Part shown: positions 1 to 7,511 of the stretch, one piece after another
How the letters are laid out: every line of letters starts with the position of its first letter
Numbering within the stretch: position 1 is the stretch's first letter
DNA from: JABMPU01 sp964457455
GTDB lineage: Bacteria > Cloacimonadota > Cloacimonadia > Cloacimonadales > TCS61
Length of the DNA: 34,827 nt
Direction of reading: 5' to 3'
Assembly: GCA_964457455.1 (NCBI GenBank)
Contig: CAYWJN010000019.1
Coordinates: 1-34,827 of the forward strand
Position numbers and translations under genes: made by a program
Notes under the pieces: generated by a model
Databases searched by the model: none
What the model saw: the letters and a program-made list of their open reading frames with translations, nothing else
What the model was told of the DNA's origin: nothing

Positions 1-725
1 AAATCGCGGTATGTTCTATCATTTTTTACATTTTTTTCATTATTGCTAACCCCTCTACCTTCGGCATCTCCCCTTCTCAATGGGAGCTTAATATTTTTTG
101 AAAGGGGATTTTCTCTCGAAGAAACTTCCTGTCGTTCAATAATGTAACCTTCTTCGTAATTGCAATTGTGCTGCCAGGTTAACTTGGCTGTAAAAAGGTT
201 TTCCTGTTGAATCGTAAAACTCTCAATTTCTGTAAAAGTAGTGCTGATCGAATTTGAGATTGGTTCGGTTTGCACGTCTCCATTGGCACCAATTAATTGG
301 TAATGATATGTATTTGTTGTTAGCAGTTCAGTGTCAGTAAAATTGTTTGTATCTTTGCTCACAGTTGCCAATATTTCAAAACTTCCAGTATTAATTTTGC
401 GTTTGATGATGTAGTTGCCAACAATCGTAGAGTTCAATTGCCATTCAAGTTTTACTTCGCTGTCGGTGAGTTGGGTTAAAGCTAACTGTCCTTGTATTGG
501 AGAAGTTGTATATTGCGACTCCGGATCAAACGGATTCTCCAATTTGGGATCGGAACAGGATAACAAGATCAAAGATACAAGACCAAAGATCAAAGGCAAA
601 AGGATAAAAGGAGAAAAGAAAAAAGGGAGACTTGAAGACTTGTGAACTTTGTGACTGTGAGATTTGGCAGATTTTCTCCAATAATTGGAAATATGTAAAT
701 TGATAATTTTTAACTTTTTTTTCAT
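1..725 (-). CDS. Fibronectin type III lipoprotein, partial at the window edge
   Basis: The reading frame opens at ATG 723-725 behind a GAGGTG Shine-Dalgarno and stays open to base 1, so the C-terminus lies outside the window (241 codons seen). A hydrophobic stretch ends in the lipobox LLSC, with the lipid-anchored Cys at about residue 57, followed by a short NPFDPES-containing linker. Two fibronectin type III-like repeats follow, at about residues 72-155 and 157 onward, with the typical LEW/LTW and YxIxR strands. It is probably an outer-membrane or surface lipoprotein. Two oddities are seen. The region before the hydrophobic core (residues about 18-33) is rich in His, Ser and Lys and is encoded by quasi-repetitive DNA. 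The second FN3 domain is interrupted by about 22 residues encoded by a GC-richer palindromic repeat (about 49-108). The exact function is unknown. Confidence 0.75.
   Translation of the reverse strand, partial: MKKKLKIINLHISNYWRKSAKSHSHKVHKSSSLPFFFSPFILLPLIFGLVSLILLSCSDPKLENPFDPESQYTTSPIQGQLALTQLTDSEVKLEWQLNSTIVGNYIIKRKINTGSFEILATVSKDTNNFTDTELLTTNTYHYQLIGANGDVQTEPISNSISTTFTEIESFTIQQENLFTAKLTWQHNCNYEEGYIIERQEVSSRENPLSKNIKLPLRRGDAEGRGVSNNEKNVKNDRTYRD
49..108. repeat. Palindromic repeat inserted in frame within the lipoprotein gene
   Basis: On the minus strand the segment starts CCCCTTTC and later reads GAGAAGGGGAGATGCCGAAG and GGTAGAGGGG, giving CCCCTT/AAGGGG inverted arms. Its composition is much richer in G than its surroundings. 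It reads through without a stop as a peptide containing PLRRGDAEGRG, placed between strands of the second FN3 repeat. Similar short GGGGAGATGCCGAAGG-type elements are familiar to me from intergenic regions of other bacterial genomes, but no database comparison was made. Confidence 0.5.
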
Positions 726-749
726 ATACACCTCGTTATTATTTTCACC

Positions 750-827
750 TTGCGGATGGTTTTGATCTCCGCAATGGCGATATATTTTTTTATTTCAACC
801 ATTCGCAAGGTCAAAGACCATTGCGAA
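750..827. repeat. Two hairpin-forming repeats in the gap upstream of the FN3 lipoprotein
   Basis: The 209-bp gap 726-934 holds no gene. It contains a hairpin with arms TTGCGGA (750-756) and TCCGCAA (768-774). A second hairpin has arms TTCGCAAGGTC (802-812) and GACCATTGCGAA (816-827), with one bulged base and an AAA loop. The two share the TTGCG/CGCAA core and look like diverged copies of one element. The second is followed on the plus strand by GGTTTTT, but no plus-strand gene ends there, so I do not call a terminator. Further right, CTGGACTT (857-864) and AAGTCCAG (927-934) form an 8-bp inverted pair ending at the LPP20-like gene stop codon. Confidence 0.5.
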
Positions 828-934
828 GGTTTTTCAGACTGGAGTTCAGGCTCGTACTGGACTTCAGAATGAATACACTTATAAATGCTGTTCTTAACTC
901 CGCTGTCGCTACGCTCCCGTGAAGTAAAGTCCAG

Positions 935-2731
935 CTAATCAAACTGAAAATCTTCCAGTCCAATGATAGAACCATCCGGGCTTTTCTCCGGTTGCCAGCT
1001 TCGCACGTATATCTTCGGCTGCTGTGGATCGTTCAGGTCCATCATCAGGAAAAGATAACCCTTATCGGCATAATTGGATGACCAGTAGTTCTGAGCGATC
1101 TGAATGCAATATATTTTATCACCTTCCACTTTTTTTACGTTACTATTTTCAAAGTGTATGTTCACATATTCATTAGAACGGAAAACATGCTGAAGACGTT
1201 CAATATATTCCTGTTTGGAAAGCCGAATATATTCAATGTTATCAAGCTTCTGATACATGTTCTCTATTGGTTTGTCCTGTTTGAGAACATTTCCGATAAT
1301 TATTAGAGCGTTATCGGTAAATACATTCTGTACAAAATCGATGTTCTTTAAGCAATAGGCAGTTTTGTAATATTCCATGAATTGGATGATCTGGTATTTG
1401 TTTTCCAGAGTTCCCCAAGCTTCACTTTTCTCTAATATGTCATTGATAGCTTTCTCTCCTAAAGCAAAATTAACAGCATTGATCTTATTATTCTTATCAA
1501 AGACGAAGGTGAGGAATTCCGTAAATTTGCGGTCGTTATTGGGGAATTCAAACTGCACAGGAACAGGACGAATTGTAACTTCATCATTCACTTTTGCAGC
1601 AAAAAGATTCATCTCATCTAAGAGCAGCCGGGCGTTACCATATTGAATGATCTTCTGATATTGAATAAAACCTTCCTCAGTGAAAAGTTCGCGAGAAAGA
1701 ACTTTGTTTTTGTCGTTCAGGTTTTCTATGATCTCTCCGATGGAATTCTGGTAAGGTGCCATACTTACAGATTCGAAGGTAGGCTCGATCTCTATCTGTG
1801 GAGTAAAAGTGGTTGTGTTTTGCGACTGGATTTGGTTGATGATGATTGTTTTGCGGGAAGCAGAAAAGATCGGATTGTCGAAGTCTTCCAGCAGTTCCCG
1901 AATCTCTGCATCTATATTGCGCTTGTTATAATACTTGTACTCGATCTTAAGGTTAAATTGATCCAGGTTCCTGGCATATTCATCGTAGAAGTCTATTAGA
2001 GTAAGCCCATTATTTGTTGTTATGTTGCATGACCAACTGTCACCAGTATAATAAGAGATATCCAGGTTGGTGACGGGTTGTCCTTTAAAAGTAATACTCA
2101 CGCTCAATGTACGCTGGTTATCTATGAAGCGGTTATTATCGATGTGAAAAGATAGAAGGGAAAATACCCGTTCGATACGATCCGGTAAGAATGTTAGCAA
2201 AGTTTGCTCCTGCTCATCGATACAAGCAGAGAGAGAGTTGTTTTCAGGATGGCTGCGCAGCAGAACAAGAGACCAGTAATAATACCTGAGAGCATCTCCA
2301 ATTCTCAATTCCTTTTCTGCCTGGAAAGCAGTTTTTGCATAATCGATGATCTTGCGTTTGCGGTCCGTAAAAATCTTTATTAAATCCTGTTTTTCTACAT
2401 ACCTTACTACGATAACTTTACCTGGTTCGCTTTCCTCATCCACTTTGTTCATAGTATTGCGAAGCATAGTGTTAGAATAGGTCTTTACAACTGATTGAGT
2501 GAATTCTTTCAGGTCACCATCTTCTTCGGTATACATATTTTGGAAATCAACTTCTACTGATGTTGAGATTTTTGAGACAAGGTCCTTCAGAGCTTTCTGA
2601 TCTGCTTTTTCATAAGTGCTAGCTTTCCCATAACCGGATAAATATTCATCCGAATTGCGTATTTCATTGATGGTTAATGAAAATAAATTAGAAATGAGTA
2701 ACATACTAAATAAATTAGAAATGAGTAACAT
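935..2731 (-). CDS. Secreted LPP20-like protein of unknown function
   Basis: A 598-residue protein. After a hydrophobic leader, residues about 27-150 (SDEYLSGYGKAS, then a long K/E-rich helical stretch and VVRYVEKQDL) resemble the LPP20 lipoprotein-type fold, in which an Ala-rich amphipathic helix precedes strands. There is no lipobox Cys, so it is more likely periplasmic or cleaved. The C-terminal part, about 430-598, is a mixed alpha/beta domain I do not recognise with confidence. The start is uncertain. The ATG at 2731 lacks a nearby Shine-Dalgarno, while GAGGGGG at 2763-2769 lies just before a CTG (2756-2758) from which an MKILLIIIS-like signal peptide could be read in frame. A 27-bp tandem duplication (2681-2734) repeats nine residues of the leader. 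It lies downstream of trmL on the same strand. Confidence 0.6.
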   Translation of the reverse strand: MLLISNLFSMLLISNLFSLTINEIRNSDEYLSGYGKASTYEKADQKALKDLVSKISTSVEVDFQNMYTEEDGDLKEFTQSVVKTYSNTMLRNTMNKVDEESEPGKVIVVRYVEKQDLIKIFTDRKRKIIDYAKTAFQAEKELRIGDALRYYYWSLVLLRSHPENNSLSACIDEQEQTLLTFLPDRIERVFSLLSFHIDNNRFIDNQRTLSVSITFKGQPVTNLDISYYTGDSWSCNITTNNGLTLIDFYDEYARNLDQFNLKIEYKYYNKRNIDAEIRELLEDFDNPIFSASRKTIIINQIQSQNTTTFTPQIEIEPTFESVSMAPYQNSIGEIIENLNDKNKVLSRELFTEEGFIQYQKIIQYGNARLLLDEMNLFAAKVNDEVTIRPVPVQFEFPNNDRKFTEFLTFVFDKNNKINAVNFALGEKAINDILEKSEAWGTLENKYQIIQFMEYYKTAYCLKNIDFVQNVFTDNALIIIGNVLKQDKPIENMYQKLDNIEYIRLSKQEYIERLQHVFRSNEYVNIHFENSNVKKVEGDKIYCIQIAQNYWSSNYADKGYLFLMMDLNDPQQPKIYVRSWQPEKSPDGSIIGLEDFQFD

Positions 2732-2734
2732 ACT
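2681..2734. repeat. Exact 27-bp tandem duplication in a signal-peptide coding region
   Basis: Two perfect 27-bp copies lie head to tail (minus strand 2734-2708 and 2707-2681), encoding SMLLISNLF twice. The unit is a multiple of three, so the frame is kept and the hydrophobic leader is simply lengthened. It could be natural slippage or an assembly artefact at low complexity. Confidence 0.85.
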
Positions 2735-2817
2735 AATAATAATTAATAATATTTTCAGAATTCCCCCTCGAATAATAAAACTGTATTAATTCTATGATTA
2801 ATTTAACTTTTGCATTA

Positions 2818-3306
2818 TTATATGTCAATTGAAATTTGTCTCAAACCCTCATAAAGAATAATTGCTACACTGTTTGCAAGATTCAACGAGCGAATATTTT
2901 CAGACATTGGAATGTTTATTGTATTATGCCAATACTTTTTTAAAATCTCTTCCGGAATGCCACGTGATTCGGGTCCGAAAACAAAAACATCACCCTTTTT
3001 AAACTGCCTTCTATGATAAATATTATCAGATTTTGTTGTGCAAAAATAGATATTATTTTCTTTAAATGAATCAATCAAATCTTCAATTCTATCATGAAAA
3101 TGAATCGAGAGTTTATTCCAATAATCCAAACCTGCACGTTTCAAATGTTTATCAGTGAGCAGAAATCTCATGGGTTTGATAATATGCAGGTCAGCATTAG
3201 CTCCCACACAGAGTCTACCGATATTACCGGTATTTGCAGGAATCTCTGGCTGAAAAAGAGCTATCCTGAATGTAGTTCCTTGCCATTGACTTTCACTGAC
3301 TTTCAT
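2818..3306 (-). CDS. trmL: tRNA (cytidine/uridine-34 2'-O)-methyltransferase TrmL
   Basis: SPOUT (SpoU-family) methyltransferase of 162 residues, the usual length for TrmL. It uses S-adenosylmethionine to methylate the 2'-OH of the wobble nucleotide in some leucine tRNAs. Visible family motifs are motif 1 PEIPANTGNIGR (about residues 20-31), motif 2 FGPESRGIP, and motif 3 IPM...RSLNLANSVAIILYE, which form the C-terminal knot and SAM pocket. About 12 residues precede the usual LFQPEIP start. They are encoded within a 10-bp repeat (3285-3314) that also supplies the ATG, and no convincing Shine-Dalgarno is present, so the true start may differ. It lies in a minus-strand run, separated from its neighbours by repeat-rich gaps. 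The function call is secure. Confidence 0.92.
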   Translation of the reverse strand: MKVSESQWQGTTFRIALFQPEIPANTGNIGRLCVGANADLHIIKPMRFLLTDKHLKRAGLDYWNKLSIHFHDRIEDLIDSFKENNIYFCTTKSDNIYHRRQFKKGDVFVFGPESRGIPEEILKKYWHNTINIPMSENIRSLNLANSVAIILYEGLRQISIDI

Positions 3307-3314
3307 TGACTTTT
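3285..3314. repeat. Three 10-bp direct repeats covering the trmL start codon
   Basis: On the plus strand the units are ATTGACTTTC, ACTGACTTTC and ATTGACTTTT, in perfect 10-bp register. The trmL ATG (3304-3306) lies inside the array, so the first residues of the protein derive from repeat sequence. Confidence 0.75.
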
Positions 3315-3535
3315 TTTATCCACGAAATTCACAAATTTACACAAATTATTATTTTGTTTTTCTTTTTTTTGACGCTGATTAACCACTAAGGCACAAAGCA
3401 ATTATAAATTATTTTTTCTTTTTTTGACGCTGCTTATCACTGATGCATTATAACTTAAAGCAATATTTTTTATCCAAAATATTCATTTCATAATTTATCA
3501 TAATGAATCTGTGTTAATCTGCGTCTCTGCTTTTG
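3307..3535. repeat. Repeat-rich intergenic segment running into the end of the thiB-like gene
   Basis: The gap 3307-3513 holds no gene. It contains CTTTTTTTGACGCTG twice (ending near 3377 and 3432), the phrases ACGAAATTCACAAATTTACAC and CACTAAGGCACAAAG, and AATCTGTGTTAATCTGCGTC at its right side. These low-complexity phrases resemble short dispersed repeats that I recall from several candidate-phylum genomes. The last phrase extends into the thiB-like gene and encodes its final residues (SRDAD). Confidence 0.5.
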
Positions 3536-4560
3536 ACATCAATCATCATTTCTTCCCATTTTTGAATCCAGTTTATAGAATTCTTATTAACAAATTTCAA
3601 ATTAAGATTTTTTGAAAAATCTTTTTCCGGTATGGGAATTGATTCAAATTCAGCAGGAAGATTGATATTCTTATTTACAGGAAACATCATCCGTAAAAAA
3701 GGAATATATTTCTGAAAATTATTTGATAAAAGAAATTCCATAAATTTTTGAGAAAGTTTCAGATTCCTGGTAGATTTTAAAATTCCAGCACCTTCAATTA
3801 TTTTAAATCCTCCTTCCTGAGGAATTATAACTTTATATTTTTCAATGTGTTCAATAGGATAAATCGGAAAGGTTGCATATCCTAAAAATAAGGGAGCTTC
3901 TCTTGCCAGAAAAATATTAAAAGCTTCTTCCCAGTTACTTGTAATCGTGAAAATATTTTCCTTGATGCTTCTCCAGAAATGCCTGTAACCTCCTTCACCA
4001 AATGCTGCTACAGACCAGAATAACATTCCTCTCCCCAGGCTGGAATTGAGTGGATTTTCAATAATTATCTTCTTTCTCCATTTTCCATCCTGCATTTGCC
4101 CGAATGTTTCTGGAGGATCAGTAATAGTCTCGGAATCATATACAAATGCCAGATAATTATAGCAGACTGGTATTAGACGATATGATTTATCAAAATGAAA
4201 TTTTTTATCTACTAAAATTAAGGTTTCAGGTTTATATTTAATGAGAAGCTTTGCATTCAGTACATCTGAGAGTAAAACATTATCTAATCCAAAAACAATA
4301 TCTGCTTTTGAGATATTTCTTTCACTGATGACAAAATCCAGTAATTTCTTTGCATCATTAAATTTTCTTAATTCAATTTTACAATCGAATTTTGTTTCAA
4401 AAATCGGAATTGTATGATCCCAGATTTTTTCTGAAATGAAATTATCCGCAGAATAAATTGTTAAAACTGGAATCTTGGAAAGATTATCAGTTTTCCTTTG
4501 AGGTTGACAACCAAAAAAAAACAGAAGAATCAAAAACACAAAAAAAAACTTCTTCATCAA
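3514..4560 (-). CDS. Thiamine-type ABC transporter substrate-binding lipoprotein
   Basis: A 348-residue type-2 periplasmic binding protein. The leader MMKKFFFVFLILLFFFGC ends in a Cys suited to lipid attachment, though FFGC is a loose lipobox. The body resembles ThiB/TbpA: ADIVFGLDN near residue 85, GYATFPIYPIE where ThiB has its substrate-contacting segment, then KFMEFLLSNNFQKYIP and MFPVN...LPAEFE, which follow ThiB in order and spacing. It would deliver thiamine or a related ligand to an inner-membrane ABC importer, but no ThiP or ThiQ homologue is in the window. Its start overlaps the end of the mlaE-family gene by 4 bases (ATGA), so the two are coupled. The last five residues are encoded by a dispersed-repeat phrase, suggesting that the original C-terminus was altered. 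Ligand identity is inferred from resemblance only. Confidence 0.75.
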   Translation of the reverse strand: MMKKFFFVFLILLFFFGCQPQRKTDNLSKIPVLTIYSADNFISEKIWDHTIPIFETKFDCKIELRKFNDAKKLLDFVISERNISKADIVFGLDNVLLSDVLNAKLLIKYKPETLILVDKKFHFDKSYRLIPVCYNYLAFVYDSETITDPPETFGQMQDGKWRKKIIIENPLNSSLGRGMLFWSVAAFGEGGYRHFWRSIKENIFTITSNWEEAFNIFLAREAPLFLGYATFPIYPIEHIEKYKVIIPQEGGFKIIEGAGILKSTRNLKLSQKFMEFLLSNNFQKYIPFLRMMFPVNKNINLPAEFESIPIPEKDFSKNLNLKFVNKNSINWIQKWEEMMIDVKSRDAD

Positions 4561-5318
4561 ATGCTGCCAAATAAAATCGATGCCACGATAAAATCCATAA
4601 TTAAAATCAAAATGGATGAATAGACAACTGTTAAAGTCGATACTTTACCCACACCTTCAGCACCACCTTGAGCTCTACTGCCTGCAAAACTTCCAACAGA
4701 AGTAATTATCAATCCAAAAAAGAAAGCTTTTACAAGTCCTCCCCACAAATCGGAAGGTAAGAAATGATTCCTCATATTTGTGAAGAAACTAAAGGCATTA
4801 ACATTATATTTTGAAACTGAAAGAATATAAGCTGAAAAAATTCCCACAAAATTGGCATAAACAGTTAAGAGCGGAACCATCAAACAACCGGAAACTACAC
4901 GTGGCATATAAATATAATCTGCAGGATTGATCGCTAATACTTCCAAGGCATCCAATTGCTCGCTCACTTTCATCGTGCCGATCTCAGCAGCAATAGAAGC
5001 TCCCACTTTTCCAGCTAAAACCAGTCCTGTAAGAACCGGAGCCAATTCTATCATTGTAGATTTTCCCACCAAAACACCGATAAAACTTTTGGGAATATAT
5101 CCGCTTGTTTGATATGAAGCCTGAACTGCAGTAACCAAGCCTGTAAATGCTGAGGTGATAGTAATCAAAGGAAGCGAATCAAAACCGATCCTTTTCATTT
5201 GTTTTACTATTTCAGGCATTCGCTTTTTAAATTTTATAAGGCTTGTAAAAACATAAGAGTTAAAAATTAAAAATTCACCAAGCAGAGATAAAATTGAAAC
5301 TATCTTCTTTTTAAACAT
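4557..5318 (-). CDS. mlaE: MlaE-family ABC transporter permease
   Basis: A 253-residue membrane protein of the MlaE/Ttg2B family, the permease that works with an MlaF-type ATPase and an MCE (MlaD-type) protein to move phospholipids between the Gram-negative membranes. Family signature: LAPVLTGLVLAGKVGASIAAEIGTM, then SEQLDALEVLAINPADYIYMPR. Several transmembrane helices follow, with a Gly-rich loop near the C-terminus (SFAGSRAQGGAEGVG). The start overlaps the dnaB stop by 8 bases and the stop overlaps the thiB-like start by 4. No ATPase or MCE partner is next to it, so they must be encoded elsewhere if it works as a lipid transporter. The length is normal for the family. Confidence 0.88.
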   Translation of the reverse strand: MFKKKIVSILSLLGEFLIFNSYVFTSLIKFKKRMPEIVKQMKRIGFDSLPLITITSAFTGLVTAVQASYQTSGYIPKSFIGVLVGKSTMIELAPVLTGLVLAGKVGASIAAEIGTMKVSEQLDALEVLAINPADYIYMPRVVSGCLMVPLLTVYANFVGIFSAYILSVSKYNVNAFSFFTNMRNHFLPSDLWGGLVKAFFFGLIITSVGSFAGSRAQGGAEGVGKVSTLTVVYSSILILIMDFIVASILFGSI

Positions 5319-6645
5319 GACTTAAAGAACGGAAAGCAGTTAATTCCTCGATAAAAACAAGACTGATTTTACCGGTTGCTCCATGACGATTTTTTCCAAC
5401 TATGATTTCAGCAATTCCTTTATCTTCAGTTTCCTCATCATACATTTCATCTCTATAAATAAACAGAACAAGGTCAGCATCCTGTTCAATAGCCCCGGAT
5501 TCTCGTAAATCCGCCAATTTTGGTCTTTTATCTTCTCTGCTTTCCAACCCGCGATTTAGTTGAGATAAAGCAACCATTGGAACACTCAATTCTTTTGCCA
5601 GCACTTTAAGATTTCTGGAAATTTCAGCAATTTCCTGCTGACGGCTATCCGATCTCCTTTTAGTTGTCATCAACTGCATATAATCGATGATAATAAGATC
5701 AAGTCCCTTTAATTCAGCTTTCAGTCTGCGGGTTTTAGCTCTGATATCCAGAATTGTATTCATGCCACTATCATCTATATAAATTGATTTCTCGGAAAGT
5801 GCTTCAGCCACTTGAGCGATTCGCATTATTTTCTTTTCATTCATACCATAACCTTTGAGCATATTATCCATACTCACTTCTGAAGCTGAACTCATCATCC
5901 TCATCAGACATTCCTCATTTTCCATTTCCATGGTGAAAATGCCAACTTTTCGGTCGTGGTACATTGCCACATTGAACGCAATATTCAAAGCAAGTGAGGT
6001 TTTCCCCATTCCCGGTCTGGCAGCAATAACAATAAGCTGTCCTGGTCTGAATCCACCAATTTTTCTATCCAGGTCTTCAAAGCCGCTGGGAACACCTAAC
6101 ACACTTCTTTTTGTAGCTGCTATTTCTTCGATATTTTTCAATGTTCCCGGAATAATATCGTTAATACTGATAAAAGTTTTTTTACCGGGTCTTTCAGCAA
6201 TTCTGAAAATCGCTTGTTCAGCACCATCAACAATATCTTCGACAGGTTGATCTGCTTTATAACACTCTTCGATAATACCATTTGAAGCAGTAATGAGCTG
6301 CCTAATAAGTGCTTGCTCAAGAACGATTTTCGCATGAAACTCAATATTTGCCCCACTTAAAACCATATCTGATAATTCGTTGATAAATGTTTCACCACCC
6401 ACTTTTTCAAGCAGACTATTTTGTTTGAGTCTGTCGATCAAAGTGATAATATCAATCTCGATATTTTCCTCGAACAATTCTTTGATGTTTTTAAAAATAT
6501 TCTTATGAGCGGTTCTATAGAAATGTTCATCATCAAGCATTTCAATAGCTCTGGCTACAGCAAAATTATCAATCATCATCGCTGAAAGCACAGCAGCTTC
6601 GGCATTAATATCGTTTGGTAATTGTCTTACAATTTTCTTTGCCAT
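5311..6645 (-). CDS. dnaB: Replicative DNA helicase DnaB
   Basis: A 444-residue RecA-fold hexameric helicase that unwinds DNA at the replication fork and recruits primase. Domain order is normal: an N-terminal DnaB domain (about 10-110) starting LPNDINAEAAVL, a linker, then the C-terminal ATPase (about 180-444). Walker A is ARPGMGKT at about 209-216 and Walker B is LIIIDYMQLM. Later, SQLNRGLESREDKRP, DLRESGAIEQDADLVLFIYR and the arginine-finger-containing segment near KNRHGATG are present. No intein interrupts the Walker A or later motifs, which is worth noting because DnaB is a frequent intein host. An AGGATG sequence precedes the ATG. It is coupled downstream to the mlaE-family gene and follows the uracil-DNA glycosylase after 65 bases. 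Confidence 0.97.
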   Translation of the reverse strand: MAKKIVRQLPNDINAEAAVLSAMMIDNFAVARAIEMLDDEHFYRTAHKNIFKNIKELFEENIEIDIITLIDRLKQNSLLEKVGGETFINELSDMVLSGANIEFHAKIVLEQALIRQLITASNGIIEECYKADQPVEDIVDGAEQAIFRIAERPGKKTFISINDIIPGTLKNIEEIAATKRSVLGVPSGFEDLDRKIGGFRPGQLIVIAARPGMGKTSLALNIAFNVAMYHDRKVGIFTMEMENEECLMRMMSSASEVSMDNMLKGYGMNEKKIMRIAQVAEALSEKSIYIDDSGMNTILDIRAKTRRLKAELKGLDLIIIDYMQLMTTKRRSDSRQQEIAEISRNLKVLAKELSVPMVALSQLNRGLESREDKRPKLADLRESGAIEQDADLVLFIYRDEMYDEETEDKGIAEIIVGKNRHGATGKISLVFIEELTAFRSLSHV

Positions 6646-6710
6646 TTTACATCCTAAAAATAAAATTTAATCAAAGATAAATAAGATTATTTGCAAAAGA
6701 AAAAAAGAAA

Positions 6711-7355
6711 TTAATCCAGTTTTTGATAATCTTTTTGTAATCTCTGCAAATCGATCCAGGCGGGTCTTTTCCATCCTTCGTTTCGTAACAAAGCCGAAGG
6801 ATGATAAGTTACATAAGTTTTGATACCCATGAATGAATATGTATTTTCTCGAAATTTTGTCAAACTCAAATTCCGGTTTAATAAAGTTGATGCTGCTACT
6901 TTTCCTAATAGAAGTAACAATTGTGGTTTGATGATTGATATCTGCTCCTCGAGATAAGGTAAACAAGCGTCGATTTCATTCGGAAGAGGATTCCTATTAT
7001 TCGGTGGTCTGCACTTGACAATGTTGGTAATATAAACTTCATCTCTTTCAAGATGAATAGCTGCTAACATCTTTGTGAGGAGTTGACCGGCTCTTCCCAC
7101 AAAAACTCGTCCGGTTGCATCTTCATCTGCTCCGGGTCCTTCTCCTATCAACATAAGTTTTGCTTTAGGATTTCCATTTCCATAACAGAAATTTTTTCGT
7201 CCTTCTCCAAGTGGACACTTTTTACAATCCTTGTAATTTTTTTCTAATTCATCAAGTTTTTGAGAGGAATAAACCTTGTCTGGTTTTGGTTTCAAATAAA
7301 TATCTTCAATCCCGGATAATTGTAAGTATTCAAGATATTGTTGAATGGATTTCAT
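6711..7355 (-). CDS. Family 4 (iron-sulfur) uracil-DNA glycosylase
   Basis: A 214-residue base-excision repair enzyme that removes uracil from DNA. Family-4 features are a [4Fe-4S] cluster ligand set at Cys44 and Cys47 (CKKC), Cys115 (VKCRPPNNRNP) and Cys131 (ACLPYL). Motif A is GEGPGADED (71-79) and motif B is the HPSALLR segment near residue 190. The N-terminal ~40 residues are an extension that is often seen in the DnaB-linked and phage DNA-polymerase-related branch of this family. It lies between the omega-like gene and dnaB. The start follows the usual ATG (MKSIQQYLEYL) and no obvious in-frame alternative is better. A specific symbol such as udgA/udg is used inconsistently, so none is given. 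Confidence 0.93.
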   Translation of the reverse strand: MKSIQQYLEYLQLSGIEDIYLKPKPDKVYSSQKLDELEKNYKDCKKCPLGEGRKNFCYGNGNPKAKLMLIGEGPGADEDATGRVFVGRAGQLLTKMLAAIHLERDEVYITNIVKCRPPNNRNPLPNEIDACLPYLEEQISIIKPQLLLLLGKVAASTLLNRNLSLTKFRENTYSFMGIKTYVTYHPSALLRNEGWKRPAWIDLQRLQKDYQKLD

Positions 7356-7446
7356 TAATTTCAGCTTCCGTTCTTAATAACAGAATTTTTAAAAACACTG
7401 GCTACCAAACTTAAAAGAAACCAGTTTCGCAACCTATAAAATTTGA

Positions 7447-7468
7447 TTCCCAAAGAGGACTTTGGGAA
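7447..7468. repeat. TTCCCAAAG hairpin, member of the dispersed TTCCC/GGGAA repeat family
   Basis: A perfect 9-bp stem: TTCCCAAAG (7447-7455), an AGGA loop and CTTTGGGAA (7460-7468). It is followed by ACGAGATGGC and then CGGCTGTTGCCAGATGGGAA (7481-7500), which resembles the right half of the other palindromes at 29560-29587 and 33360-33391. It sits in the 156-bp gap between the omega-like gene and the uracil-DNA glycosylase, which otherwise shows nothing recognisable. Confidence 0.6.
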
Positions 7469-7511
7469 CGAGATGGCTTACGGCTGTTGCCAGATGGGAA
7501 AGAGATAGAAA

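Noticed and set aside
415..645. 76-residue plus-strand reading frame
   Set aside because: It lies antisense inside the FN3 lipoprotein gene, whose lipobox and FN3 repeats make sense on the minus strand. The plus-strand product has no recognisable feature.
802..834. Rho-independent terminator on the plus strand
   Set aside because: The hairpin is followed by GGTTTTT, but no plus-strand gene lies before it, and a related hairpin nearby lacks a T run. A repeat explains it better.
1377..1999. Two consecutive plus-strand frames of 89 and 118 residues
   Set aside because: Both are antisense to the LPP20-like gene, have no Shine-Dalgarno and look like shadow frames.
5855..6250. 131-residue hydrophobic plus-strand frame
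   Set aside because: It is antisense to the conserved part of dnaB, including the Walker A motif, so it is a shadow.
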